A stretch of 64,000 nucleotides of DNA, from positions 181,563-245,562 of the forward strand of contig NZ_JAINZT010000008.1 in NCBI RefSeq assembly GCF_020166515.1, read 5' to 3'. The stretch comes from Robertkochia flava. GTDB lineage: Bacteria; Bacteroidota; Bacteroidia; Flavobacteriales; Flavobacteriaceae. Position 1 is the first letter of the stretch; each line of letters opens with the position of its first letter. This document shows positions 45,600 to 54,531 of the stretch, piece by piece. The position numbers and the translations under genes are program-made. Under the pieces are notes generated by a model. That model made no database searches. It was not told the origin of the DNA and saw only the letters and a program-made list of their open reading frames with translations.

Positions 45600-46073
45600 A
45601 TGAAGAAAACACTTAGTCATGTTGACAAGGATGGAAATGCCAAAATGGTGGATGTAGGCCATAAGGCGAATACTGATCGCACTGCTAAAGCTTTTGGAAG
45701 GGTGGTCTTTACCCCGGAAGTATTTACGCAATTAAAGAACAGCGGTTTTGCAGGGAAGAAGGGCAGTATCATACAGACAGCGGTAATTGCCGGGATACAG
45801 GGTGTTAAGCAGACTTCAACCCTTATTCCGATGTGTCATCCATTACCTGTAAACAGTATTTCCATAGATATTGTGCCCGGAGAAAACTGTATGGAGATCG
45901 AATGTACGGTGAAGTGCTCCGGAAAGACAGGGGTGGAAATGGAAGCCCTTACAGGAGTCTCTGTAAGTGCCCTCACCATCTACGATATGTGTAAGGCACT
46001 CTCGCATGATATACACATCACCAATATTCAATTAGAGGAAAAATCAGGAGGAAAAAGTGATTTCAAAAGATAA
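45600..46073 (+). CDS. moaC: Cyclic pyranopterin monophosphate synthase accessory protein MoaC
   Basis: The 157-residue protein has the complete MoaC core: HVDKDGNAKMVDVG, the IPMCHPLPVNSI active strand, and MEALTGVSVSALTIYDMCKA. With MoaA it converts GTP to cPMP. The gene overlaps mobA by 17 bp. Confidence 0.95.
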   Translation: MKKTLSHVDKDGNAKMVDVGHKANTDRTAKAFGRVVFTPEVFTQLKNSGFAGKKGSIIQTAVIAGIQGVKQTSTLIPMCHPLPVNSISIDIVPGENCMEIECTVKCSGKTGVEMEALTGVSVSALTIYDMCKALSHDIHITNIQLEEKSGGKSDFKR

Positions 46074-46650
46074 AATTTACGGACTGGTATTATCCGGAGG
46101 AAAAAGTTCCCGGATGGGGCACGATAAGGGGCTCATTTCTTATCACGGGATTCCCCAACGCGAGTATATGTATAAGGTACTGGAAGGGGTCTGTGACCGA
46201 ACCTTTCTAAGTGTCAGAGACGATCAGACCGATACTGTTGCTTCAGGATACCAGGTCATAGCCGATAACAATAAATACAGAGGCCCGTTTAACGGTATAC
46301 TGTCTGCCCATGAAAAGCACGAAGATGCGGCGTGGCTGGTAGTGGCCTGTGACATGCCTCTTTTAAATGAAGAGGCATTGAAACAGCTTATTGCGATGAG
46401 AGACCCGGAAAAATATGCAACAGCCTACGCCTTGCAGGGCAGTGAGCTTCCTGAGCCCCTTTGTGCTATCTGGGAACCCCGCGCTCTGAAACAGGCCATG
46501 GCGTACCTCGACGCCGGAAACGGTACCTGTCCAAGGAAATACCTGATCAATTCAGACATCAAACTGGTGCATCCCCAGGATGACCGGGTATTGTTTAATG
46601 CCAATTCGGAAGAAGAGTACAGGGAGGTGCTGACTTCATACCTGAAATAA
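46057..46650 (+). CDS. mobA: Molybdenum cofactor guanylyltransferase (MobA-like)
   Basis: The start is a GTG at 46057 preceded by AGGAGG (46047-46052), an unusually clear Shine-Dalgarno for this lineage. The start lies inside moaC, so translation is coupled. The 197-residue protein has the nucleotidyltransferase loop LSGGKSSRMGHDKGL, the metal motif VACDMPLL and an ELPEPLCAIWEP segment. It would form the guanine dinucleotide cofactor, although a MocA-like paralogue is also present. Confidence 0.88.
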   Translation: MISKDKIYGLVLSGGKSSRMGHDKGLISYHGIPQREYMYKVLEGVCDRTFLSVRDDQTDTVASGYQVIADNNKYRGPFNGILSAHEKHEDAAWLVVACDMPLLNEEALKQLIAMRDPEKYATAYALQGSELPEPLCAIWEPRALKQAMAYLDAGNGTCPRKYLINSDIKLVHPQDDRVLFNANSEEEYREVLTSYLK

Positions 46651-47696
46651 TGATGGAACGCTATGCCAGACATCTCACCCTTCCCGGTTTTGGACCGGAG
46701 GCCCAGCAAAAATTGTTGGATGCTTCTGTTTTGGTGATCGGTGCCGGCGGACTCGGTGTACCGGTTTTGCAGTATCTCAATGCTGCAGGGGTCGGCCAAC
46801 TGGGTATTGTAGATGCCGATACCGTGTCATTGTCTAACCTGCATCGTCAGCCCCTGTATACCGAAAAGGACCTTGGGAAGCAAAAGGCTGAGGTGATTGG
46901 GAATTTCCTGGAACTTCAGAACAGTACGGTTAAGAAAGTGGTTTATTCTGTTTTCTTAGACCGGGAAAATGCCCTGGAAATAATTTCAGGATATGACCTC
47001 GTAGTGGATGCCAGTGATAATTTTGCAACCCGGTACCTGGTGAATGACGCCTGTGTAATTCTTGGTAAACCCTTTGTTTACGGTGGACTTTTCGGGTTTG
47101 AGGGGCAGGTGAGCGTTTTTAATTACCAGGGTGGGCCAACCTACAGGTGCCTGTACCCGGAAATGCCGGATGGCGTTGTTGCCGATTGTAATACCCATGG
47201 GGTGTTGGGCGTGGTTCCGGGAATTATAGGGAACCTCCAGGCCCTGGAAGCGATCAAAGTGATTACCGGGGTAGGCCAGGCAATGAGCGGACAGCTGCTG
47301 CTGCTGGATACGTTTACTATGGACCTTCGAAAAATGAAGATCAGAAGAAACCCGGCTTATAAGACCATTACCGCACTCAGGGAGGCATATCATGTGCCCT
47401 CCTGTGTTCAGCTCACCGCTGTGCAACCGGAAGAACTCACCGGTGCGAAAGATTACTTTCTTCTCGATGTGCGGAACCCGGATGAATACAAGGACTTTCA
47501 TATCGGGAATTCCGTGAACATTCCTTTGGGGGAGTTGGAAGCGAGAAAGGATGAACTCCCTGAAAATCGCTCGATCAGCCTGATCTGTCAGCAGGGGGTG
47601 CGAACAAAGAAGGCTGCAGAGATCCTGGAGGGGTATTCGGGATTTCTATATGAATTGGAGGGCGGTATCAACTCGTACCTGGCCCGTATTTCCTAA
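46650..47696 (+). CDS. moeB: MoeB/ThiF-type adenylyltransferase with C-terminal rhodanese domain
   Basis: A 348-residue fusion. Residues 1-240 are the E1-like domain (VIGAGGLGVPVLQYLNAAG, LHRQPLYTEKDLGKQKAEV). Residues 255-348 are a rhodanese domain with its cysteine in SLICQQGVRTKKA. The pairing of activation and sulfur transfer on one chain fits MoaD thiolation. The usual second CxxC zinc site of MoeB is not seen. It touches mobA (one-base overlap). Confidence 0.87.
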   Translation: MMERYARHLTLPGFGPEAQQKLLDASVLVIGAGGLGVPVLQYLNAAGVGQLGIVDADTVSLSNLHRQPLYTEKDLGKQKAEVIGNFLELQNSTVKKVVYSVFLDRENALEIISGYDLVVDASDNFATRYLVNDACVILGKPFVYGGLFGFEGQVSVFNYQGGPTYRCLYPEMPDGVVADCNTHGVLGVVPGIIGNLQALEAIKVITGVGQAMSGQLLLLDTFTMDLRKMKIRRNPAYKTITALREAYHVPSCVQLTAVQPEELTGAKDYFLLDVRNPDEYKDFHIGNSVNIPLGELEARKDELPENRSISLICQQGVRTKKAAEILEGYSGFLYELEGGINSYLARIS

Positions 47697-47743
47697 CCCT
47701 GAATCCTGAACAAAATGCTGGCACCTGTAATTAAATATATATA

Positions 47744-48373
47744 ATGGCACCACGGGAAGATACTACAGATATGGTTATCCTGGTACTGGCCGCAGGAGAG
47801 TCAAGCCGGATGGGCAGGGCCAAGCAATTATTGCCCTGGGGTGATACAACGCTGTTGGGGCACGTGCTTGAACAGGTTCTTGATGTTGCGATACAACGAA
47901 AGTACCTGCTGTTAGGGGCCAGGGCGCAACGCATTCTTGAAGAGGTGGATGTAACCGGATTTATACCCCTGCTAAACCCCGACTGGGAATTGGGAATGGG
48001 TTCCGGCATCGCCTTTGCCATAGAAAGGATCGTAGAGGATTTTCCCGAGATTAAAGGGGTTATGATCGTATTGGCAGACCAGCCCGGCGTGCATGCCGGT
48101 ATGCTAAGGGATATGCTCAGTACGCATGCGCTTTCCGGGAAAGATCTTACCGCCTGTGCATACAGGGAAAAAGCCGGTGTTCCTGCCATTATCTCAGGGC
48201 CATACATCCAGGCGCTTACAACCCTTGAAGGCGACAGGGGAGCCAGGAAATTATTCTCAGAAAACCGGGAGGAACTCATCCTGTATCCAACCGATCAACC
48301 CATTAGCGATATTGATGATCTGCAAACCTATCGGGAACTTCATATGGATCATTTTGGATATGCCCCCCAATGA
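47744..48373 (+). CDS. mocA: MocA-like nucleotidyltransferase
   Basis: A 209-residue NTP-transferase with VLAAGESSRMGRAKQLLPWG (loop), NPDWELGMGSGIAFAI and LADQPGV (the MobA/MocA metal region). MocA enzymes make molybdopterin cytosine dinucleotide, which xanthine-oxidase-type periplasmic enzymes such as IorAB use. The presence of both a MobA-like and a MocA-like gene suggests two cofactor forms. It ends the moa cluster. Confidence 0.87.
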   Translation: MAPREDTTDMVILVLAAGESSRMGRAKQLLPWGDTTLLGHVLEQVLDVAIQRKYLLLGARAQRILEEVDVTGFIPLLNPDWELGMGSGIAFAIERIVEDFPEIKGVMIVLADQPGVHAGMLRDMLSTHALSGKDLTACAYREKAGVPAIISGPYIQALTTLEGDRGARKLFSENREELILYPTDQPISDIDDLQTYRELHMDHFGYAPQ

Positions 48374-48386
48374 CCTGTTTGTCAAG

Positions 48387-48400
48387 TTGATGAAGGTCAT
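48387..48400. promoter_or_regulatory. CRP/FNR-type box A, before the first helical protein gene
   Basis: TTGAT-GAAG-GTCAT is a TGAy-N4-rTCA site. A -7-like TAATTTAA at 48423-48430 has its centre exactly 33 bp downstream, and the ATG at 48454 is 60 bp from the box centre. This half-asymmetric copy fits the other three boxes of the island. Confidence 0.65.
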
Positions 48401-48453
48401 GTTTTTTACCGCTCCGAATCTGTAATTTAAAGGATTGAAATTTGTAAATAGAT

Positions 48454-48903
48454 ATGAAGATGGCAGCGGATAAAAAATATGTAATGAAGGAATGGAAGAG
48501 CGGGGCCGAAATGCATGAAGATGCCAGATTGTGGGTGTCCGAACTGGAATTTATAACCAGTGAGCACCATTTTTTTGAGGACCTTCTGGCTACCTATTTT
48601 ATGAAGATTTCCAACAAGGATCATTTTCGGCAGGGGAAGGACCTTGTAGAGGAACTGGAAGAGAACCGCCAAAAGAACCAAAGGATCCTGGAGGATGTAA
48701 CGGCTCACAACAACCGTCTGATCGTTCTGCTGGACGGGAAGAATGAATTCGAGAAGGAAGACAGGGTCAAGGAAGAACATCGTGACCTGGAACTTCAGAT
48801 GCAGGAGCACCATGAGAAGTTCAGGATGCTTAAGGCGCATATTTTTTCATTGATTGGAGAGATCATTAAAGAGATACGAAGGGAGCACCTGCTGGGGCCC
48901 TGA
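48454..48903 (+). CDS. Helical protein of unknown family (stress island)
   Basis: A 149-residue, highly charged, all-helical protein with no signal and few hydrophobic stretches (LWVSELEFITSEHHFFEDLLA; later EEHRDLELQMQEHHEKFRML). It is predicted to be a short coiled coil or helical bundle. It shares layout with the 127-residue protein at 50940: a conserved W near the start, an E-rich middle and a hydrophobic end. The CRP/FNR box upstream places it in the stress regulon. No known family is recognised. Confidence 0.75.
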   Translation: MKMAADKKYVMKEWKSGAEMHEDARLWVSELEFITSEHHFFEDLLATYFMKISNKDHFRQGKDLVEELEENRQKNQRILEDVTAHNNRLIVLLDGKNEFEKEDRVKEEHRDLELQMQEHHEKFRMLKAHIFSLIGEIIKEIRREHLLGP

Positions 48904-48988
48904 AATCTGCACTCTTTCTATTTGAATACCCCGTATAACTTGCTTAATTTTAAGGGAGGTAAATTACTGCTATCCAGATTTTTAGATT

Positions 48989-49894
48989 ATGGAGTTCATT
49001 GATTACTATAAAGTGCTCGGCCTTGATAAATCGGCTACAGCGTCCGATATAAAGAAGGCATACCGCAAACTGGCCAGAAAATACCATCCGGATGTAAATC
49101 CTGATGATAAGGATGCTGAGGTAAAATTTAAGCAGCTCAATGAGGCCCATGCCGTACTTAGCGATCCGGAAAAACGCAAGAAGTACGATCAATACGGAAA
49201 GGACTGGGAGCATGCTGAGGAATTTGAAAAGGCCAAAGCCCGGCAACAACGGTCGTATTCCTCAGGGTCAGGTCCCTTTACCTACTCGGGTAGCGGGGCA
49301 GGGGCAGAAGACTTTTCTGAGTTTTTTGAATCCATGTTCGGGGGTGGAGGTTTTGGGGGCGGCAGGCAGCGGCAAACCCGTTTTCGGGGACAGGATTACA
49401 ACGCCGATCTGGAACTTCACCTGAGAGATGCCTTCAGCACCCATAAGCGCACCCTTACTGTAAACGGAAAGAATATCAGGATCACGGTACCTGCCGGGAT
49501 CGAAGACGGGCAGACCATCAAGATCAACGGGCATGGAGGTCCCGGGGTAAATGGTGGTCCGGCTGGCGATCTGTATCTGACCTTCCGGATTCACAATACC
49601 ACACCTTTTAAACGAGAGGGAGCCAATCTTTATAAGGAGGTGGAGATTCCGCTTACGAAAGCCGTTCTTGGCGGGGAGATCACTACCGATACTTTTGACG
49701 GGAAAGTGAAGCTCAGTGTGAAGCCGGGTACCGGTAACGGAACACGTGTAAAGCTGAAAGGGAAGGGATTTCCCATATATAAGAAGTCCGGACAGTTCGG
49801 GGATCTTTTCATCACCTATCAGGTGCATATTCCTGAGCAACTGACCCCGGAACAGGAAAAACTGTTTAAGGAACTGGAGAAAACCGGGTTGTAA
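48989..49894 (+). CDS. cbpA: DnaJ-family co-chaperone CbpA
   Basis: The 301-residue protein has an N-terminal J domain ([31 protein letters not shown] with the HPD at residues 32-34). A G/F-rich linker (GGGGFGGG) follows, then two C-terminal peptide-binding domains without a zinc finger. That layout is CbpA rather than DnaJ. It stimulates DnaK under stress. The cbpM gene follows 17 bp later. Confidence 0.93.
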   Translation: MEFIDYYKVLGLDKSATASDIKKAYRKLARKYHPDVNPDDKDAEVKFKQLNEAHAVLSDPEKRKKYDQYGKDWEHAEEFEKAKARQQRSYSSGSGPFTYSGSGAGAEDFSEFFESMFGGGGFGGGRQRQTRFRGQDYNADLELHLRDAFSTHKRTLTVNGKNIRITVPAGIEDGQTIKINGHGGPGVNGGPAGDLYLTFRIHNTTPFKREGANLYKEVEIPLTKAVLGGEITTDTFDGKVKLSVKPGTGNGTRVKLKGKGFPIYKKSGQFGDLFITYQVHIPEQLTPEQEKLFKELEKTGL

Positions 49895-49911
49895 TTAAAA
49901 CGTGTGAAGTC

Positions 49912-50202
49912 ATGGAAACCAAAATAAATATTCAGCGTTTATGCGAGGTCTATGAGATCGAAAGGTCATTTGTGATCTCTATATGCGAAGCCGATCTGAT
50001 TACCCTTTACAGCGAGGGAAACCAGGATTTTATAACCGTGGAAGAATTGCCGTTTCTCGAACGAATGCTGCGCCTTCATCAGGACCTGGGCATTAATGAG
50101 GAAGGCTTACATACCATCCATCATTTACTGGAGCGCGTTACCGATATGAAGGAAGAGATCCGGCAATTGAGAAACCGGCTCCGACTTTATGAAGACTTCT
50201 GA
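49912..50202 (+). CDS. cbpM: CbpM-like chaperone modulator
   Basis: A 96-residue MerR-like helical protein (LCEVYEIERSFVISICEADLI; ERMLRLHQDLGINEEGLHTIHHLLERV). This is the CbpM pattern: it binds the J domain of CbpA to restrain it. The location directly after cbpA supports this. Confidence 0.85.
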   Translation: METKINIQRLCEVYEIERSFVISICEADLITLYSEGNQDFITVEELPFLERMLRLHQDLGINEEGLHTIHHLLERVTDMKEEIRQLRNRLRLYEDF

Positions 50203-50928
50203 TCACCCACCGAATAACCAGTGCTTTTTATGGGGTCGCTTTTTTAGACCAAATCTTTCTATGGCATACCGGTTCAGGTGTTCTTCCATCTCGGGAACGG
50301 AATCGGTCAGGAACAACAGGTTCATATCTTCAGGGTCAATGCTGTCTTCCCTGGCCATAAGCTGGATGTGTTCGTATAGATCTCTGTGATAGGAGGTCCC
50401 GAAAAGGATCACTGGAAAGTGCTGTATAATATGGTTTTGTATCAGGGTCAGGGCTTCAAATAGTTCATCGAGCGTACCCATGCCACCGGGAAGTACCACA
50501 AAGGCATAGGAATACTTCATCAGCATAAATTTCCGGATAAAAAAATAGGGAATATCGATCCATTTGTTCAGGTAAGGATTCGCTTCCTGTTCTTCAGGCA
50601 GGATAATATTGCATCCTACAGAATACCCTCCCGTTTCATAGGCCCCCCTGTTGGCTGCTTCCATAATACCCGGGCCACCCCCGGTCATGACCGTGAATCC
50701 CATTTTTGCCAGCGTGGCACCTATGGCTCTTGCCTGTTTGTAATAGGGGTTACCCTCCTCAAATCGGGCAGAGCCGAACACCGTTACGCAGGGTCCCAGA
50801 AAGTGCATTCTTCGAAATCCCTTGATAAAATGATATTGAACCCTGAAGGTGAACAGGAGTTCCCTGAACCAGTGCTTAGGGCCCTCCAGGAAACTCCGTT
50901 CGTCTCTTACCAGGGTTTGATTAACCAT
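50203..50928 (-). CDS. LOG-family/TIGR00730 nucleotide phosphoribohydrolase-like protein
   Basis: A 241-residue Rossmann-like protein with the LOG motifs GGGPGIMEAANRGAYE and PGGMGTLDELFEALT. Bacterial members cleave nucleoside monophosphates to the base and ribose-5-phosphate. It is 11 bp downstream of the second helical protein (which starts at 51323), so both are in the unit controlled by box B. The gene converges end-to-end with cbpM (no gap). Confidence 0.87.
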   Translation of the reverse strand: MVNQTLVRDERSFLEGPKHWFRELLFTFRVQYHFIKGFRRMHFLGPCVTVFGSARFEEGNPYYKQARAIGATLAKMGFTVMTGGGPGIMEAANRGAYETGGYSVGCNIILPEEQEANPYLNKWIDIPYFFIRKFMLMKYSYAFVVLPGGMGTLDELFEALTLIQNHIIQHFPVILFGTSYHRDLYEHIQLMAREDSIDPEDMNLLFLTDSVPEMEEHLNRYAIERFGLKKRPHKKHWLFGG

Positions 50929-50939
50929 CTGAATCCGGC

Positions 50940-51323
50940 TTACATATATTTGGAAAGGAAGGAAAAGAAGCGCTTCTTCAGGTCGTGAAACATTACCCTC
51001 TCGGTTTCCATTTTTTCCCGCATGTCCATATGATACCGAAATCCCACGCGGTCTACCGCTTCATTGACCTCGTCAATGGTTTCTGCAATAGCGTGTTCGT
51101 GGGCTTCGATCTCTTCCTTAAGATTTACGATCCGGTCTTTGTGAATGATCATCTGATTTTGAAACTGCCCCAGTTCAGCCAGGACCATATCGTTGGTCCA
51201 CCGCTGTTCGATCTCGTCAAGCCGATTCTGGAAAGACCGGGTTTCGTCGAGCCAGAATGCGATTTCATTTAACCAGCTTTTGTGTTCAAAATGCAGGTTG
51301 GCGTTGTTTATTAAAGTTTCCAT
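50940..51323 (-). CDS. Second helical protein of unknown family (stress island)
   Basis: A 127-residue, all-helical, charged protein (WLNEIAFWLDETRSFQNRLDEIEQRW; EEIEAHEHAIAETIDEVNEAVDR). It shares general character and possible distant homology with the 48454 protein: an N-terminal W-(L/V)-(N/S)-E motif and a C-terminal HEKF/FHDL-K..FS pattern. It is the first gene of the minus-strand unit preceded by box B. Function unknown. Confidence 0.75.
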   Translation of the reverse strand: METLINNANLHFEHKSWLNEIAFWLDETRSFQNRLDEIEQRWTNDMVLAELGQFQNQMIIHKDRIVNLKEEIEAHEHAIAETIDEVNEAVDRVGFRYHMDMREKMETERVMFHDLKKRFFSFLSKYM

Positions 51324-51370
51324 GAGCTCTTGTTTAGCCTGTAAGTTACTTCATGTCAGTGTCTTGTGGT

Positions 51371-51384
51371 ATGACATTCGTCAT
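51371..51384. promoter_or_regulatory. CRP/FNR-type box B
   Basis: ATGAC-ATTC-GTCAT is a perfect 14-bp palindrome. The minus-strand -7-like TAACTTAC (51341-51348) has its centre exactly 33 bp away, and the ATG at 51323 is 54 bp from the box centre. Confidence 0.75.
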
Positions 51385-52058
51385 TATTGAAGAATCATGC
51401 CGTCTTCCATATGGATCACCCTGTCTGTTTCGCGGGCAAAATCTTCGTCATGGGTCACGATAAGCAGGGAGAGTCCTTTTTCTTGTTTTAACTTCTTAAA
51501 AATGCTGAGCACGTTGGCGGAATTATGACTGTCCAGGTTCCCGGTGGGCTCATCCCCCATCAGAATACTGGGGTCATTGATAAGGGCCCTGGCAATGGCC
51601 ACGCGTTGCTTTTCTCCTCCCGAGATTCTTCGGGCAAGATTATTTCCCAGGTGGCCGATATTGAGCATCTCCAGAATATCCATGGCTTTTTTCCTGATCT
51701 CCGGCTCTGAGCGGTCGCCGAGCTTACGGGCTGGAAGCATTACGTTCTCCAGAACACTGAATTCTCCCAGGAGATAATGGAACTGGAAAACAAAACCTAT
51801 ATGTTTGTTTCTCAGGTAAGAAAGTTGTTCGTGTTTCATGCCGGTGATGAGTCCGCCGTTTAGGAACAATTCCCCGGAGTAATCCGTATCCATGGTAGAG
51901 AGGATGTATAGCAAGGTGCTTTTTCCACATCCGGACTTGCCCATGATACTTGCAAACTCGCCCCTTTTGATTTCCATGTTGATATCCTTTAACACATGAA
52001 AATCTACCGGTTTCCGGAAGTACTTGTTGATGTTTACAGTTTTTAAAACGTGGTCCAT
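51384..52058 (-). CDS. ABC transporter ATP-binding protein (LolD/MacB type)
   Basis: A 224-residue nucleotide-binding subunit: Walker A GKSGCGKSTLL, signature RRISGGEKQRVAIARAL, Walker B SILMGDEPTGNLD and the switch His in LIVTHDED. It partners the FtsX-type permease 7 bp upstream in transcription order. The set resembles MacAB/DevABC-type export or lipoprotein-release systems. Confidence 0.9.
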   Translation of the reverse strand: MDHVLKTVNINKYFRKPVDFHVLKDINMEIKRGEFASIMGKSGCGKSTLLYILSTMDTDYSGELFLNGGLITGMKHEQLSYLRNKHIGFVFQFHYLLGEFSVLENVMLPARKLGDRSEPEIRKKAMDILEMLNIGHLGNNLARRISGGEKQRVAIARALINDPSILMGDEPTGNLDSHNSANVLSIFKKLKQEKGLSLLIVTHDEDFARETDRVIHMEDGMILQ

Positions 52059-52065
52059 ACCGGTG

Positions 52066-53328
52066 TTAATTTCCTCGTATTATTTTAACGGCATCAATGG
52101 TGCGTGCCTTTCGTGAGGGCAGATACCCTGCAAAAAAGGTCGATACCAGGGCAAAGACGATACCCACCACATAATACCAGGGGTTAAAATTGATGGGGTA
52201 GGTACTTATCGTGGGCAGGGCTTCGGTGTTGAATGGAACCCGGTCTATGATCAGGGAGAGGATATAGCCAAAGAACAAGCCGCTGGCTCCTCCGATGAAA
52301 CCGATGATCAGGGCCTGGCTCATAAAAATGGATTGCACATCCTTTCCGGTGAATCCAATGGCTTTGAGAATGGCAATATCATTCATTTTTTCGTAGATGA
52401 GCATATTCAGGATATTGTAGATCCCGAATCCTGCAACTATAAGCAGGGTTACCGACACCGCATAGGTGATGAGGTTCCTGATGTTGGATCCGGTTTCAAA
52501 TTGTGCATTGGCTTCCTGGATATCCCTGGCTTCCACCCGGAACTGCCGCTCAATATCGGAGGCGATCACCGGGGCCTTTTCCAGGTTTTGAAGTTTAACA
52601 TTGATGTCGGTGATATACCCGGAGTTTTCCCCAAGAATGCGTTGGGCCGTTTTCAGGTTCACATAGCTTTGAATGTTGTCGATGTCGGCGATCCCGCTTT
52701 GGTAAAATCCGACCACCTTAAGCGGGTATATCTCTCCTTTAACCGTACTGATCTGCAGCCGGTCTCCCGGGCGTAACGACATTTTTTTGGCCAGCCCGGC
52801 GCCCAGAAGAATGCCGTTCTCAGTATTTTTCAGGTCCCGGGGGCGCCCCTCTATGATATAGTCATTAATGCTGGACAGGCGCACCTCCTCCAGAATATCG
52901 ACTCCCGTAAGGGTGCCCCCGAGCTCAATAGACCCGGAAAGGTAAAAGATCTGCGTGCTGAGCCTGGGGGTGGCTCCCAGTACTTCGGGCTGCGTTTTCA
53001 GGTATTTCAGCAAGGGCATCCCGTTGTAGATATTGCGCTCTTCAGAACGCGGTTTGATATGTCTTACGATATGTTCTCCGGGCTCCAGGGCCTTGCTGAG
53101 CGTAACGGGCTGATTCTCGCTGGGTCGTATTTCATTATAGATGTGAATGTGGGGGGTCTGGTTCAGAATGAGGTCGTCCAGCATCCCGTTGAGTCCGGTC
53201 ATAAAACTTACCAGGGTAATATAGGCCGTAATTCCAAAGGTAACCCCAAGGGTGGCCGTAAGCGTGCTCTTGAACTTCGAAAGAAGATGCTTACGGGCAA
53301 TTCCAAGGATGACCTTCCAGTTGATCAT
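52066..53328 (-). CDS. ABC transporter permease (FtsX/MacB family)
   Basis: A 420-residue permease: an N-terminal helix (LTATLGVTFGITAYITLV), a large periplasmic domain (residues about 50-280), then three C-terminal helices with the FtsX-type NLITYAVSVTLLIVAGFGIYN segment. The four-helix layout is that of MacB-like mechanotransmission transporters. It overlaps the adaptor gene by four bases (ATGA). Confidence 0.88.
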   Translation of the reverse strand: MINWKVILGIARKHLLSKFKSTLTATLGVTFGITAYITLVSFMTGLNGMLDDLILNQTPHIHIYNEIRPSENQPVTLSKALEPGEHIVRHIKPRSEERNIYNGMPLLKYLKTQPEVLGATPRLSTQIFYLSGSIELGGTLTGVDILEEVRLSSINDYIIEGRPRDLKNTENGILLGAGLAKKMSLRPGDRLQISTVKGEIYPLKVVGFYQSGIADIDNIQSYVNLKTAQRILGENSGYITDINVKLQNLEKAPVIASDIERQFRVEARDIQEANAQFETGSNIRNLITYAVSVTLLIVAGFGIYNILNMLIYEKMNDIAILKAIGFTGKDVQSIFMSQALIIGFIGGASGLFFGYILSLIIDRVPFNTEALPTISTYPINFNPWYYVVGIVFALVSTFFAGYLPSRKARTIDAVKIIRGN

Positions 53329-54410
53329 GACTGCGGTTTTAGTATTCTGGTGGATGCTTCGATCCCTGAAAGGATCTCAATACGATCCAGACTTTCCATG
53401 CCTGTCTCTACCTTTTGCATCCCTTCCGGGGTGCGTACCAGGCTGTCATTGACCAGGTAGGATCTTGGAATGGAAAGGGTTTGCGTTTTCCTGGAAATGA
53501 TGATGTTGGCCTCTCCGGCCAGGCCTGCGTACAATCGCGGTGGTACATTGGTGAAAAGTGCTTCTACGGTAAAACTCTGGTTTCTTTCATTTTTTTCAGG
53601 TAGGATCCGGCTGATGGTTGCTGTAAAGGTGGCAGAACCATAGGCGTCCAGCACCAGTACCACTTCCTGCCCGGTATCAAGCCTGACGATGTCTTTTTCA
53701 TCTACCATCATCTCAATGATAAAGTTTCCGGCGCTCCCGACATTTCCAAGGGCATGTTGCTGGGTGATCAATTCTCCCGGTTCCTTATACACTGCATAGA
53801 CCCTCCCGTTAAGTCTGGAGGTTACGGTATACTCGTCTTTGGAAATCCGTGAGGTCTCATAGTTATTCCTGGCCTGCTCCAGGTGGGTGATCAGTTCTCT
53901 CTTTGTGCGCTGGTACTGCTGCAGGAGCAGGCTTAGCCGGTTCGCACTAAGCTCAAAAGCCAGCTGCTTTTGATCGTAGGCATTTTTAGAACCGATATTC
54001 TTCTCCCACAAACTTTTTTGCCGATAAAAGTTGATCGAATCATTGTGAAATTGCAGTTCTGCTGTCCGGATCTGATTTTCCAGTTCATCCAGCACATTGT
54101 TTTCTCCCTGAAGGTTCTTCCTGGCCAGTTCAAGATTGAGTTTGGCATTCTCTACCTGTAATACAGGGGTGTTGTTTACGATTTGAAAAAGGGGTTGCCC
54201 CTTTGTTACAGTATCGCCTTCCTTTACCAGGTTTTGCTGTAAAATTCCGGCAACTGCAGCGTATACCTCGTATAAACTGTCCGGTTTTATCGTAACTGTA
54301 GCATAGACAGATTCGGTTAGGGGCCCGGAATCCGGATAGATGCCCTCGCTCTTATTTTTGCAGGAAAATAAGAGCACTATAATGAATATATAACATAGGA
54401 TGGATTTCAT
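53325..54410 (-). CDS. Periplasmic adaptor (HlyD/MacA-type) lipoprotein
   Basis: The 361-residue protein has a lipobox (LLFSC at about residue 17). A biotinyl-like half motif is seen (VAGILQQNLVKEGDTVTKGQPLF), then a long alpha-hairpin (about residues 75-190), the second lipoyl half (RLNGRVYAVYKEPGELI) and a beta-barrel. It should link the permease to an outer-membrane channel. The gene starts 57 bp from the centre of box C, and the divergent Usp gene shares that box. Confidence 0.87.
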   Translation of the reverse strand: MKSILCYIFIIVLLFSCKNKSEGIYPDSGPLTESVYATVTIKPDSLYEVYAAVAGILQQNLVKEGDTVTKGQPLFQIVNNTPVLQVENAKLNLELARKNLQGENNVLDELENQIRTAELQFHNDSINFYRQKSLWEKNIGSKNAYDQKQLAFELSANRLSLLLQQYQRTKRELITHLEQARNNYETSRISKDEYTVTSRLNGRVYAVYKEPGELITQQHALGNVGSAGNFIIEMMVDEKDIVRLDTGQEVVLVLDAYGSATFTATISRILPEKNERNQSFTVEALFTNVPPRLYAGLAGEANIIISRKTQTLSIPRSYLVNDSLVRTPEGMQKVETGMESLDRIEILSGIEASTRILKPQS

Positions 54411-54460
54411 GATCCTAAGCTTTGTGATCCTAAATTACCGTTATTAGGCGATGGTTATTC

Positions 54461-54474
54461 ATGATATTTATCAT
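54461..54474. promoter_or_regulatory. CRP/FNR-type box C in the divergent adaptor/Usp promoter
   Basis: ATGAT-ATTT-ATCAT is a perfect palindrome. It lies 33 bp (plus) from TAATTTAG at 54497-54504 and 34 bp (minus) from TAATTTAG read at 54437-54430. The Usp start (54532) and the adaptor start (54410) are 64 and 57 bp from the centre. One site thus probably serves two divergent promoters. Confidence 0.75.
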
Positions 54475-54531
54475 AACTTAAACTTCTAATTTAGATTAAT
54501 TTAGTCCTAAACCAATTATTTGAACTTAATC

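Noticed and set aside
48371..48384. TGAC-N6-GTCA at the end of the mocA-like gene as a CRP/FNR box
   Set aside because: Spacing between half-sites is 6 instead of 4 and no -7 element is at the right distance; the adjacent TTGAT-N4-GTCAT site fits better.
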